From assembly GCA_037444075.1 (NCBI GenBank), contig JBBIND010000016.1:1-59031 (forward strand): a stretch of DNA of 59,031 nucleotides, given 5' to 3'. Positions within the stretch are counted from its first letter, which is position 1. Each line of letters starts with the position of its first letter. The notes beneath the pieces are model-generated. The model was given only the letters and a program-made list of their open reading frames with translations. It was not told the DNA's origin and did no database searches. Below, in pieces: positions 42,657-51,210 of the stretch. The DNA comes from JBBIND01 sp037444075. GTDB taxonomy: Bacteria > Acidobacteriota > Terriglobia > Bryobacterales > Bryobacteraceae. The position numbers and the translations under genes were made by a program.

Positions 42657-43103
42657 GTGCGCGTGGTCTCTTACACCGCATTGCGGCAACAGTTGGACGA
42701 CTACTCGCAGAAGGCCGTGGTTTTGAAACTGCGCGGCACACCGCAAACGAAGATCGTCATTGAATTGACGGCGCCAGCCAAGGTCTCCATGACACACACA
42801 TTGGCGCAGCTGGCCGACAGCAACGAGACGCTCTATACCGGTCCCTTTCCCAGTGAATCGGCCTTGCTGAACCGGGTGGTGTTTGCTGACAACTATGAAA
42901 CCGAATTCAGCCTGAACGACACGGGCGACGGCCGAGCCGTCAACTGGTACTACGTCAGGGTGGTGGAGGCGAACGGGCAGCATGCCTGGTCAAGTCCCAT
43001 CTGGGTGGAGCGCGCCTGCCCGCCGGGAGTATACTCTAATCGTTCCCGTTTTGGAGTGAGGGCGGTAATCAGGAACAAGCAGAAATGGAAGGAGGGCTTA
43101 TGA
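42657..43103 (+). pseudogene. C-terminal fragment of a larger protein, N-terminus missing
   Basis: The frame is coding-like from about 42531 (GFPSGALLSANRGKLEDV, then LEEGRRDRILERDERG) but has no start before the GTG at 42657. The end reads TEFSLNDTGDGRAVNWYYVRVVEANGQHAWSSPIWVE, which I associate with the C-terminal domain of secreted PHP/DUF3604-type phosphoesterases (recollection). After WVE the frame runs into low-quality sequence and into the start of the receptor gene. The catalytic domain is absent, so this is most likely a decayed gene end left upstream of the TonB receptor. Confidence 0.55.
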
Positions 43104-46100
43104 CACTCGAATCTCGTTTAGGCCGGTGGATGCAGCTTTCTCTGGCGGCGTTGCTGTGCGCGGTTCCTCTGTTCTCCCAGGCGGTCTCGGGCAGCTTGGT
43201 GGGAACAGTGACGGACGTCAGCGGCGCGGTGGTGCCAAGCGCCAGAGTCACGGTTACCGAGACTAACACTGGAATCAGCCGCACCGGCGCAACCAATCCG
43301 AGCGGCGGCTACGTTTTCACCAACTTGAATGCCGGCCGATATCGCGTTGAAATCGAGCAGCCCGGCTTCAGTAAAGCGGTGCGCGATGGAATCGACGTCT
43401 TCGTCAACTCCACCGTGCGCGTCGACATTCAACTGCGTCCCGGCGAGATCACGCAGACTGTCGACGTGGTCGCCGAAGTGCCGCTGTTGCAAACCGACCG
43501 CGTGGACACAGGGAGGCAGATCGAAATCAAGCAGGTGGCGGCGATGCCGCTAGGCTTCAACCGCAACTTTCAGTCCCTGATCAACCTGGTGCCGGGGGCG
43601 ACACGCGCCTTTCGGCCGCATTCCGAGTTCTTCAATCCGCAGGACAGCCTCTCGACGCGCATCAACGGGCAGCCGCGGCTGGCCAACAACCTTCAGTTGG
43701 AGGGAGTTGACAACAATCACCGCACGGGCTTGTTGAGCGCGTTGATTCCGCCCATCGAGGCGATTCAGGCAATCGACATCACCACTGGCAACTACGAAGC
43801 CGAACTGGGCCGCGCCGGTGGCGCCGTAACGAACGTCACCCTGCGTTCCGGCACCAACGAACTGCACGGGAGCGTTTTCCATTTCAACCGAGTCAGCCGG
43901 CTGGGCGCCCGGAACTTCTTTGCCACGGGCAAGCCGGTGACCACCTATAACCTGTTCGGATTCACGCTGGGCGGGCCCATACAGCGCAACCGCACCTTCT
44001 TCTTCGGCAACTACCAGGGTGTGCGGGACCGGCGCGGCGACAACTTCTTCGCCACTATCCCGACCATGGAGTTCCGTACCGGTGACTTGAGAGCGTCGCC
44101 GACCACGATCTACGACCCTGCCACGGGCGATGCGCAGGGGCGCGAACGCCGGCCGTTCGCCGAGAATCGCATCCCAACCAGCCGCATCAGCCCCATCGCG
44201 CGGCGCATTCTAGACATGGTCCCTGCGCCCACAGCGCCCGGCTTCGGCACCAATTTCCAGAAACCCACCGTGCGCAAAAAGGACACGGAAGCGTTTGACA
44301 TAAAGATCGACCACCAATTGGCGGATGCTGATAAACTCTCCGTGCGCTACAGCTTCCAGCGGCCAAAGATCGAAGACCCGCCGTTGTTCGGCGCGGCTGG
44401 CGGCGGCGGCAAAGGCTTCGCAGGAATCGGCACGCAGCGGATGCAGAGCGCCGGCATCAACTACTCGCACATCTTCTCGCCGACCGTGGTGACCGACGTC
44501 CGCGTGGGCATGATGCGCTACCGCAACGTCGCCGAGAACGCGGACATCAAGACAAAAGCATCCGAGGACATCGGCATCCGGGGAGTGAACGTCTCCGAGT
44601 TTACGGGCGGTCTGGTGGGCATCAACGTCAACGGGTTTTCTAATCCTCTGGTGGGTTATGCGGCCAGCCTGCCCTGGGTGCGCGCGGAAACCAATTTCAA
44701 CGTGGTGAACAACTGGACGCTAATCCGCAACAGCCATACCTTCAAGTTCGGCTTCGACGTGCGCCGCATTCGCGACGACCTGTTGCAGACCCAGACCTTC
44801 TCACCGCGCGGGCTGTTTACTTTCACGCCCGGAACAACGGCGCTGAATGGCGGTCCAAGCACGAGCTTCGCCAATTCGCTGGCCAGCTTCCTGCTGGATT
44901 TGTCAAACAACTACGGGCGCGACCTGCCCATCATCTTCCCCGCCTACCGGCAATCCGCGCTGTTCCTCTATGCGCAGGACAAATGGCAGGTGACACCGAA
45001 GCTGACCCTGGATCTTGGCCTGCGCTGGGAACACTGGCCGCCTGCCACGCCTGCTCATCCGGGCGGGTTCTCAAACTACAACCCGGCGGATAACACGCTG
45101 CGAATTGCGGGCATCGGCGCCAATCCGATGAACCTCGGACGCAAGACGTATTGGACGAACTTCGCACCGCGCTTCGGCGCTGCCTTCCGGTTCGATCCGA
45201 AGACCGTGCTGCGGGCAGGCTATGGCATCAGTTACGTGCCCTTTCCCGACAACTCCTACGCTTACAACTTCCCCGTCAGGCAGAACAACGCCTTCAACGC
45301 CCTGAACACGTTCAGCGCGGCGGGTTCCATGGCGGCGGGATTCCCGCCCCCGGTGCCGGCGGAAATCCCGCAGGACGGCATCCTACGGACGCCGCCCGCC
45401 TCGAACTACGACGTCGTGGCGGGAGACTATCACGAGGCGTACGTCCAATCCTGGAACCTGAGCCTGCAACGGGCGCTTCCCAAGGAGTTCACCCTGGAAG
45501 CGGCCTACGTCGGCAATCTGGGCATACGTATTAACTCGCGGCCCAACCTGAATGCGGGTCTGGTGGCGGGCGCCGGAGCGAACGGTCAGCCGCTGTTCCA
45601 GCAGTTCCGCCGCACGCAGGCCACAACGCTGCTGTTCGCCGGATCAAGCACCAACTACCATTCGCTGCAAATGAAATTCGACCGGCGCTTCTCCGGAGGA
45701 TTCCTGTTGACCACTGCCTACACTTTTGGAAAAGCGATGGACCGGATGGGAGTGGACAATGGCGGCTGGTTCAACTATATCCACCCGCACATGGACTACG
45801 CTCGCGGGGACTCTGACGTGACCCACGTCTTCGTGCAGAGCTACATCTATGAACTGCCATTCGGCAAGGGCAAGCCATGGCTCCAGAGCGGACCGGCACG
45901 TTGGATTCTGGGGGATTGGCAGGTTAACGGCATTTTCACTTCACAAGTGGGAACCCCGCTCAACTTCACCTACAACGCGGCCACACTCAACGCTCCGGGG
46001 AACGGGAATCGCCCGAATATCACCGGACCCGTGAGGTTTCTGGGCGGCATCGGACGAGACGAGTTCTTCTTCGACACGTCGAACTTCTCTGCCCCGCCTG

Positions 46101-46354
46101 CGGCGACTTTCGGCAACATGGGCCGGAACCTCGTCCAGGGTCCGGGCTTGGTCGACCTGACTTTTTCGGCGTTTCGCATGTTCCCGATTGGAGAGCGAAT
46201 CAAGGGAGAGTTCCGGGCGGAGTTCTTCAACTTAACCAACACTCCGCACTTCAACAACCCGAACGCCGAGTTCGGCAATGCCAATTTTGGCAAAGTCACC
46301 GGCGCGCAGGCTGATCAGCGGCAGATTCAATTTGGCTTGAAGTTCACCTTCTAG
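43100..46354 (+). CDS. Oar-like TonB-dependent receptor with carboxypeptidase-regulatory domain
   Basis: 1084 residues from the ATG at 43100 with AAGGAGG at 43088-43094. Signal peptide (LSLAALLCAVPLFSQA), then a CarboxypepD_reg domain (GSLVGTVTDVSGAVVPSARV to GGYVFTNLNAGRYRVEIEQPGF), a plug-like region (NNLQLEGVDNNHRTGLLSALIPPIEAIQAIDI) and a large beta-barrel ending in KFTF (terminal Phe for outer-membrane insertion). No N-terminal regulator box. This family is greatly expanded in Solibacter-type genomes. It may import or bind large polymers; the substrate is unknown. Possible promoter TATACT at 43030. Confidence 0.92.
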   Translation: MTLESRLGRWMQLSLAALLCAVPLFSQAVSGSLVGTVTDVSGAVVPSARVTVTETNTGISRTGATNPSGGYVFTNLNAGRYRVEIEQPGFSKAVRDGIDVFVNSTVRVDIQLRPGEITQTVDVVAEVPLLQTDRVDTGRQIEIKQVAAMPLGFNRNFQSLINLVPGATRAFRPHSEFFNPQDSLSTRINGQPRLANNLQLEGVDNNHRTGLLSALIPPIEAIQAIDITTGNYEAELGRAGGAVTNVTLRSGTNELHGSVFHFNRVSRLGARNFFATGKPVTTYNLFGFTLGGPIQRNRTFFFGNYQGVRDRRGDNFFATIPTMEFRTGDLRASPTTIYDPATGDAQGRERRPFAENRIPTSRISPIARRILDMVPAPTAPGFGTNFQKPTVRKKDTEAFDIKIDHQLADADKLSVRYSFQRPKIEDPPLFGAAGGGGKGFAGIGTQRMQSAGINYSHIFSPTVVTDVRVGMMRYRNVAENADIKTKASEDIGIRGVNVSEFTGGLVGINVNGFSNPLVGYAASLPWVRAETNFNVVNNWTLIRNSHTFKFGFDVRRIRDDLLQTQTFSPRGLFTFTPGTTALNGGPSTSFANSLASFLLDLSNNYGRDLPIIFPAYRQSALFLYAQDKWQVTPKLTLDLGLRWEHWPPATPAHPGGFSNYNPADNTLRIAGIGANPMNLGRKTYWTNFAPRFGAAFRFDPKTVLRAGYGISYVPFPDNSYAYNFPVRQNNAFNALNTFSAAGSMAAGFPPPVPAEIPQDGILRTPPASNYDVVAGDYHEAYVQSWNLSLQRALPKEFTLEAAYVGNLGIRINSRPNLNAGLVAGAGANGQPLFQQFRRTQATTLLFAGSSTNYHSLQMKFDRRFSGGFLLTTAYTFGKAMDRMGVDNGGWFNYIHPHMDYARGDSDVTHVFVQSYIYELPFGKGKPWLQSGPARWILGDWQVNGIFTSQVGTPLNFTYNAATLNAPGNGNRPNITGPVRFLGGIGRDEFFFDTSNFSAPPAATFGNMGRNLVQGPGLVDLTFSAFRMFPIGERIKGEFRAEFFNLTNTPHFNNPNAEFGNANFGKVTGAQADQRQIQFGLKFTF

Positions 46355-46369
46355 CGAGCATGACTCGCG

Positions 46370-46400
46370 GGCAAGCAGGCTCCTCGCGAGCCTGCTTGCC
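46370..46400. terminator. 12-bp perfect hairpin after the TonB receptor
   Basis: GGCAAGCAGGCT (46370-46381), loop CCTCGCG, AGCCTGCTTGCC (46389-46400), 16 bases past the receptor stop and between convergent genes. Very stable, but without a T-run on either side. Either a bidirectional terminator or an mRNA-stabilising structure. Confidence 0.5.
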
Positions 46401-46450
46401 GCATCCGCAGAATTGAACACCCTGGCTGTCAGCCTCCGAGCGGGCGGCGC

Positions 46451-46905
46451 TCACTCGTCAGGTTCGGCGCCACCAGGCTTCGGCTGGAGCAGTGGAGGCA
46501 ATTCGGAAGTCATCTCTTCGAGTGGCAGCTCAAGGCTGTTCATGCTAAACCGCGGCCACTCGTAAATGTCCTGCGGCTGCAAGACGGAATCTACCAGCAG
46601 AAACGGCTTGTTGCCGGCATACTTGAGACCGCTCCGGCGTCCTGGAGGATTCTCTGCTCGATCCTCAGAGCGAAGCCCTCCGAAGGACGAGGCGCGCGCT
46701 CCAGCCGCAACACTCCGCGGTCCTCGTTGCCCGACTCTCTGTATCCGTGGCAGGTGTAGATGCGGTAGGTCTGTACCCAGGCTCCATCCGCCTTGAACTC
46801 GGAAGCTGTTGGGGGCGGACCGTTCCATCCGCCAATCTCCCGCAGCAGGGCGGGACTCAGGGGCGAGGCGATGATCGTTCTTTCAACTCTGCGCTGTGCC
46901 TGCAT
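46451..46905 (-). pseudogene. Small protein gene interrupted by a -1 frameshift
   Basis: Frame 1 begins at the ATG at 46905 and reads SPALLREIGGWNGPPPTA, then ALRIEQRILQDAG before drifting into non-coding-like residues and a stop at 46591. From about 46645 the coding signal continues in the -1 frame: GLKYAGNKPFLLVDSVLQPQDIYEWPRFSMNSLELPLEE, ending at 46451. Re-reading one base near CCGGAGCGG would join the two into about 150 residues. Either a single-base deletion, a sequencing error or a programmed shift. The product is unrecognised. It follows the oxidoreductase gene by 35 bases. Confidence 0.6.
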
Positions 46906-46940
46906 CGGGTTTCCTCCTGCGCCCCGGCATCGAGGGTTCT

Positions 46941-48251
46941 TCAGACGCTCTCGGGAACTACGTAAGGCGCCCGGTATGGACGGGTCAACATGCGGTTGGC
47001 ATCAGCATCGTTCAGCACACGGCCCGTAGCAGAGTCCATCTCGATCCTCCGCTTGAGCCGGTAGCTGATGTTAGCCAGGTGGCAAAGCACCGCGCCGGGA
47101 GTGCACTGAGCGACGTCGGCGTTCAACTTGCGGTGATCGCGCGCCCGGACAGCCTCCAGGAAATTGGCGGCGTGGGGGCGTGGGTCCCAGATGCGGTCCT
47201 CCACCGGCTTTTCTTCTGCCACCGGTTCGCGGCTGTCGCCCTTGTAAATCTGGAAGCCATAGGGATGCAAGACCATGAAACCGTCGCTACCCAGAAACAG
47301 GTTGCCCACGACACTGGGGCCGCCAAAGGGGATGCCGGCTTCCGAGCCGGTGGGCAGATTGCGCACCTCAAAAGTCACCTGCCGCTGGGCAAAATCGAAA
47401 ACAGCCTGCTGCGTGTTGGGCGTTTCCTGGTCGTCCATCCACAGGAACTTGCCGCCCGTCGATGAAACGCTGTTCGGCAACGCAGACTCCTCCAAGCCCC
47501 AGCAGCAGATGTCCATCTCGTGGACGCCCTGATTGCCTATGTCTCCGTTGCCGGTATCCCAGAACCAGTGCCAGTTGTACGCGTAGCGGTTCTTCGTGTA
47601 CGGGCGCATGGGGGCAGGCCCCAGGAAGATGTCCCAATTGACTCCCGCGGGTACGGGTTCGACCGGGGTGTGACCGATGGATTGCCGCCGACGGTAACAC
47701 AAGCCACGAGCCAGGTAAATCTTCCCGATGATGCCTTGCCTCAACAATTCGATGGCGCGGCGCTTGTGTCCGATGCTGCGGCTTTGCGCGCCAATCTGCA
47801 CGATGCGTTTGTACTGGCGCGCGGCGGCCACGGTCTGGCGCGCTTCGAACACGTTGTGACTGCCGGGTTTTTCGAGGTAGACGTCCTTACCCGCCTGGCA
47901 GGACCAGATGGCCGATAGGGCATGCCAGTGATTCGGGGTGGCAATGGAGACCGCGTCAATCTCCTTGTTTTCGAGCAGGCGCCTCAGGTCCGAGTATTCC
48001 CTGGGCGGATGTCCGTGCACCTTGGCGGCGAGCGCCGAACCGCGCTCGAGGTTGGCCTGGTTCACGTCACAAACAGCCGCCAGCCGGCATCCCGGCACTT
48101 CGGCATAGATGTTGATGTGATCGCGTCCCCTGCCGCCTAGCCCGACGACCGCCACTTGCACACGGTCGCTCGCGCCGAGGATGGGATGCGCGCGCGTAGC
48201 AATGGCCGCTGAAGCCGTGCCGAGAAAGGCCCTTCGGCTGTCAAGTTTCAT
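46941..48251 (-). CDS. Gfo/Idh/MocA family oxidoreductase, TAT-exported
   Basis: 436 residues from the ATG at 48251 with GGAG eight bases upstream. A twin-arginine signal (SRRAFLGTASAAIATRA) precedes the Rossmann domain: VAVVGLGGRGRDH, AVCDVN, ATPNHWHALSAIW and YLEKPGSHNVFEA. The C-terminal domain has WHWFWDTGNGDIGNQGVHEMDICCW. These proteins oxidise or rearrange sugars with bound NAD(P); exported members are common in Acidobacteriota and Planctomycetes. Substrate unknown. Confidence 0.92.
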   Translation of the reverse strand: MKLDSRRAFLGTASAAIATRAHPILGASDRVQVAVVGLGGRGRDHINIYAEVPGCRLAAVCDVNQANLERGSALAAKVHGHPPREYSDLRRLLENKEIDAVSIATPNHWHALSAIWSCQAGKDVYLEKPGSHNVFEARQTVAAARQYKRIVQIGAQSRSIGHKRRAIELLRQGIIGKIYLARGLCYRRRQSIGHTPVEPVPAGVNWDIFLGPAPMRPYTKNRYAYNWHWFWDTGNGDIGNQGVHEMDICCWGLEESALPNSVSSTGGKFLWMDDQETPNTQQAVFDFAQRQVTFEVRNLPTGSEAGIPFGGPSVVGNLFLGSDGFMVLHPYGFQIYKGDSREPVAEEKPVEDRIWDPRPHAANFLEAVRARDHRKLNADVAQCTPGAVLCHLANISYRLKRRIEMDSATGRVLNDADANRMLTRPYRAPYVVPESV

Positions 48252-48299
48252 CTGTGTTTCTCCTGAAGCAGGCCAGTATAACAACTGCGCGCCGGCATT

Positions 48300-49235
48300 T
48301 CAGTCCAGTACGGGCGCCGTTTCCTCAATCCGGTAGGGCAGCAGGCGGTAACCGGTCAGCCGGGCACCTTCCAGCGTCAGTTCCGCCAGAACCCCTCGCT
48401 GCGTGTCCTGGCGGTGCATCTGGTCAAACACCAGGTTGCCCAAGGAATAGAAGATGACGCCCTGGCCGTACTCCTCCACGGGTTGAACGACATGCGGATG
48501 GTGTCCGGCTACAATCCTCGCGCCGGCATCAATCGCCGCGCGCGCAAAGATTGTCTGCGTCACGTGAGGCTCGGTGGCATACTCCTGCCCGGCGTGCATG
48601 GAGACGATGACGAATTCGGCTTTGCGCCGCAGTTCTTCCACGTCCCTGCGCATCCGGCCGATGTTCATCATGGCGACACGCTCGTCCACCTCAGAGTGGT
48701 TCCCGTTCAATTGGTCGTAGGTGTAGGCCAGAAAACCCACGCGCACGCCGCGGCGCCGCAGCACCGTGCCCTCCCTTAGCAGGTCGGGAGTAAGCGCGGT
48801 TCCCACCGCAGCGATGCCGTTGCGCGCGAGCAGTCCCAGGGTGAACTCCAGACCATAGGAGCCTCCATCCCGAGCGTGATTGTTAGCTGTTGAGACCACG
48901 TCAATACCAGCCAGCACAAGACCTGCCACCATGTCCGGCTCGGCCTTGAACACCATGCCCTTTTCCACGAGCGGACCTCGGTCTGAGAACGGAGACTCCA
49001 GGTTGCAGAAGCTGATGTCGGCCGCGGCCAGCGCCGGCGCCAGGCGGCGGAATGGCCAGGCCGGGTCGCGCTTCTGGCGCGCCACTCTGCCAACGTGCCG
49101 GGAGAGCATGACATCTCCGCCTAGCAGGATGCGTAGCGGAGTCGGCCGGGTGGGCGTCCATGACACGAGCGAACCGCTGGGAGTTCCGAATGGCGAAAGC
49201 GTGGCCAGGCGGAGCAGGCCCCGGCGCGAGATCAT
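48300..49235 (-). CDS. CapA-like metallophosphoesterase, TAT-exported
   Basis: 311 residues. The N-terminus MISRRGLLRLATL has a twin Arg. The PGA_cap domain is clear: LLGGDVMLSRHVGR, FCNLESPFS, STANNHARDGGSYGLEFTL, VSMHAGQEYATEPH and GHHPHVVQPVEEYG. CapA proteins are needed for poly-gamma-glutamate capsules, and other members have unknown roles; no capB/capC is near. The start overlaps the pgl stop by four bases, although the pathways seem unrelated. Confidence 0.9.
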   Translation of the reverse strand: MISRRGLLRLATLSPFGTPSGSLVSWTPTRPTPLRILLGGDVMLSRHVGRVARQKRDPAWPFRRLAPALAAADISFCNLESPFSDRGPLVEKGMVFKAEPDMVAGLVLAGIDVVSTANNHARDGGSYGLEFTLGLLARNGIAAVGTALTPDLLREGTVLRRRGVRVGFLAYTYDQLNGNHSEVDERVAMMNIGRMRRDVEELRRKAEFVIVSMHAGQEYATEPHVTQTIFARAAIDAGARIVAGHHPHVVQPVEEYGQGVIFYSLGNLVFDQMHRQDTQRGVLAELTLEGARLTGYRLLPYRIEETAPVLD

Positions 49236-49963
49236 ATCTGGTCCATGAAGCTGGCTGCGGACTCATCCATAAACCACGCCACCTTGCGTCCGTGGTGAGA
49301 AGTCATTTGGGCGGGGTACTTCATGGGGTCATAGGGCTCCTGGAAGATCGCCCGGACAGCCTGCGCCTTCTCGTTTCCGGTCACCAGAAAGACGGTGCGC
49401 TGAGCCGCCAGCAACACGCCCGGCAGCATGGTGACGCGCCATTGGGACAGTTGGTCAACCAGTACTGCGGCGGCGATGTCCTCGCGATTCTCTAGCAACC
49501 GCTCACCCGGAAACAGGCTGGCCGTATGAGCGTCAGGGCCAATCCCGCGATGGATCAAGTCGAAGTGCGGCATCTCCCCGGGAGCGAGTCCGAAGAACTC
49601 CCGGATGTCGTCGCAGTATCTCTTGGCGGCGGTCTCCGGCTGTAGCTCGCCGAAAATGCGATGGATGTTCTTGCGGGGGACGCGGGCGGGCTTCAGAAAC
49701 CAGCGCTCCGCCATGCCATAGTTACTGGCCGGGTCTGTCGGGCTTACCAGGCGTTCATCCACCCAGAAAAAATGGACCCTGTCCCATGGGAAGACGGAGG
49801 CCGCCAGGTTCTCAAACAGCGTTTTCGGAGTGACGCCGCCGGACAGCGCCAGCGTGGCGTAAGGACGCCCCGCCAAGGCGTCCTCCAGCACTGCCATAAC
49901 ATGGTGCGCACAAGCCTTGGAGGCCTGCTGATGGTCCGGGAAGCAGTGTCGCTGGATACTCAT
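49232..49963 (-). CDS. pgl: 6-phosphogluconolactonase
   Basis: 243 residues. Motifs: ATLALSGGVTPKTLFENLA, FFWVDERLVSPTDPASNYGMA and GIGPDAHTASLFPGE with the catalytic His. The strand before this reads FDLIHRGIGPDAHT where most have LLGMGPDGHT, a mild deviation. It hydrolyses 6-phosphogluconolactone in the oxidative pentose phosphate pathway. Its ATG overlaps the stop of the decayed opcA remnant, so it kept its place in a former zwf-opcA-pgl operon although the first step appears lost here. Confidence 0.92.
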   Translation of the reverse strand: MSIQRHCFPDHQQASKACAHHVMAVLEDALAGRPYATLALSGGVTPKTLFENLAASVFPWDRVHFFWVDERLVSPTDPASNYGMAERWFLKPARVPRKNIHRIFGELQPETAAKRYCDDIREFFGLAPGEMPHFDLIHRGIGPDAHTASLFPGERLLENREDIAAAVLVDQLSQWRVTMLPGVLLAAQRTVFLVTGNEKAQAVRAIFQEPYDPMKYPAQMTSHHGRKVAWFMDESAASFMDQI

Positions 49964-50420
49964 GATGATCCCCCATTACGCCGCGCTTCAGCGAGCGTTC
50001 GCGCGCGTGCAAGGACATTATCGTAAACGGGATCGGGGCAGACAAGGGACAGTTCGACGCTCAGCGCCTCTTCTTCCGGCCAGCGGGACAGACCGGTGCG
50101 CGCGGCGAGATCGCCCAGGCGCGTTTCGATCGTTCGGTCTCCCACGAGCCGCAAAGAAAACTCGTTGGCCGCTCCTCGTACAACGGCCCTAGCGAGGCCA
50201 GCCGACCCATTCCCTGGAACGCGTGAAGAACGAGTTCGCGCCAGGGGATCAGTCTCGTCCACTGAAGATCGGCAGCCCAGCCTCCCCGATGGCGCGCGCT
50301 GCTCAACCGGCCGAGGCCGCCGGACAAGTCCACAGAACCAGCCGTGTCGAGGATCAGCTTGCCCGCCTGTCCAATCACCTCGAGCATGGCCGGAGCCGCG
50401 GACAGCTCGTGATCCGGCAT
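49960..50420 (-). pseudogene. Decayed opcA (glucose-6-phosphate dehydrogenase assembly protein)
   Basis: Two frames carry coding-like sequence. The first (about 50230-50420) reads AGKLILDTAG and AADLQWTRLIPWRELVLHAF, matching the conserved OpcA segment with DLxWTRLTPWRE. The second (49960 to about 50200) reads VVRGAANEFSLRLVGDRT and ends CPDPVYDNVLARARTL, like the OpcA C-terminus. A frameshift separates them, and together they cover only about half of a normal OpcA, so there is also loss of sequence. The stop still overlaps pgl (ATGA). Confidence 0.6.
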
Positions 50421-50658
50421 CAGCCACTCCCCTCACCACCGTGCTGTAGTGGCTGGGCTGCGTGGAAAGGTAGGGCAGCGCGTTGCCGCCGGTGGCGTGA
50501 GAAGCGTCAATGCCGGTCAGCCGCTCTGCCAGCAGGCGGCAAGTGCCGGTTTCACGCAAATCACCCGCGGCGTAGTACAGGTTCGCTGCAAAGGTTTCCC
50601 AGAGCGCAGGGTCGAAACGGAGGTTGTCAGCGAAGGGATTGGCTCCGTCCATGCCCAC
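50421..50658 (-). pseudogene. Internal fragment of glucose-6-phosphate dehydrogenase
   Basis: About 80 residues resembling the early-middle part of G6PD: NPFADNLRFDPALWETFAANLYYAAGDL, then ATGGNALPYLSTQPSHYSTVVRGVADAG (normally GNRLFYLATPP...). The N-terminal Rossmann GASGDLTxRKL, the RIDHYLGKE active site and the rest of the roughly 490-residue enzyme are missing. It runs in frame into the opcA remnant. A deletion joining zwf and opcA best explains this. Confidence 0.65.
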
Positions 50659-50832
50659 ACCTTAACATGGCCTCCATTTCGTGGAAGGTTCATGAGCCGG
50701 CAGCGGATCCCCGGTTGCGGGCCGTTTGCGGATCTCGGTAAGATTGGTTTTACCTACCGTAGTTGGCATTACCAGGGGAGCGAACCAGGCAGAGTAACCC
50801 AAGCATCCCACGGACGTGATGTTCAGTGAGTC

Positions 50833-51210
50833 ATGCAGCAACAGAAAAAGAAGGTTCTGGCCGTTGTTGACGACCTGTTTTTTCGGGTGAAGATCAACGA
50901 GGCGGTGAAGCGTTCGGGCCTGCAACTGGAGTTCATACAGTCGGGTAAGGACTTGCTGGAAAGAGCCAAAGACAAGCCGACCCTGATCATCTTCGACCTG
51001 AACTGCACGAGTGTCGATGCTTTGAAACTCATCTCCAAGCTCAAGGGCAGCCCGGAACTGAAGGGCATCAGCCTGGTCAGTTTCCTCTCCCATGTGCAGG
51101 GTGAGTTGAAGCAGCGCGCTCAGGAGGCGGGCTGCAACATGGTGATGGCCCGCTCGGCGTTCTCACAAAACTTGCCGCAGATATTGAAGCGGCACGCCGA
51201 GAGCTTCTAG
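50833..51210 (+). CDS. Single-domain receiver-like protein with altered active site
   Basis: 125 residues. Receiver features are the acidic pair Asp13-Asp14 (VVDDLFF) and the phospho-acceptor Asp55 (IIFDLNCTS). The conserved Thr/Ser is probably Ser82 (SLVSFLSH), but where a receiver has Lys-Pro (e.g. LVKPF) this one reads VMARSAF, so the lysine is replaced. Phosphorylation may be altered or replaced by a constitutive binding role. No output domain and no kinase beside it. Its stop overlaps the trpD stop by four bases (convergent). Confidence 0.78.
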   Translation: MQQQKKKVLAVVDDLFFRVKINEAVKRSGLQLEFIQSGKDLLERAKDKPTLIIFDLNCTSVDALKLISKLKGSPELKGISLVSFLSHVQGELKQRAQEAGCNMVMARSAFSQNLPQILKRHAESF

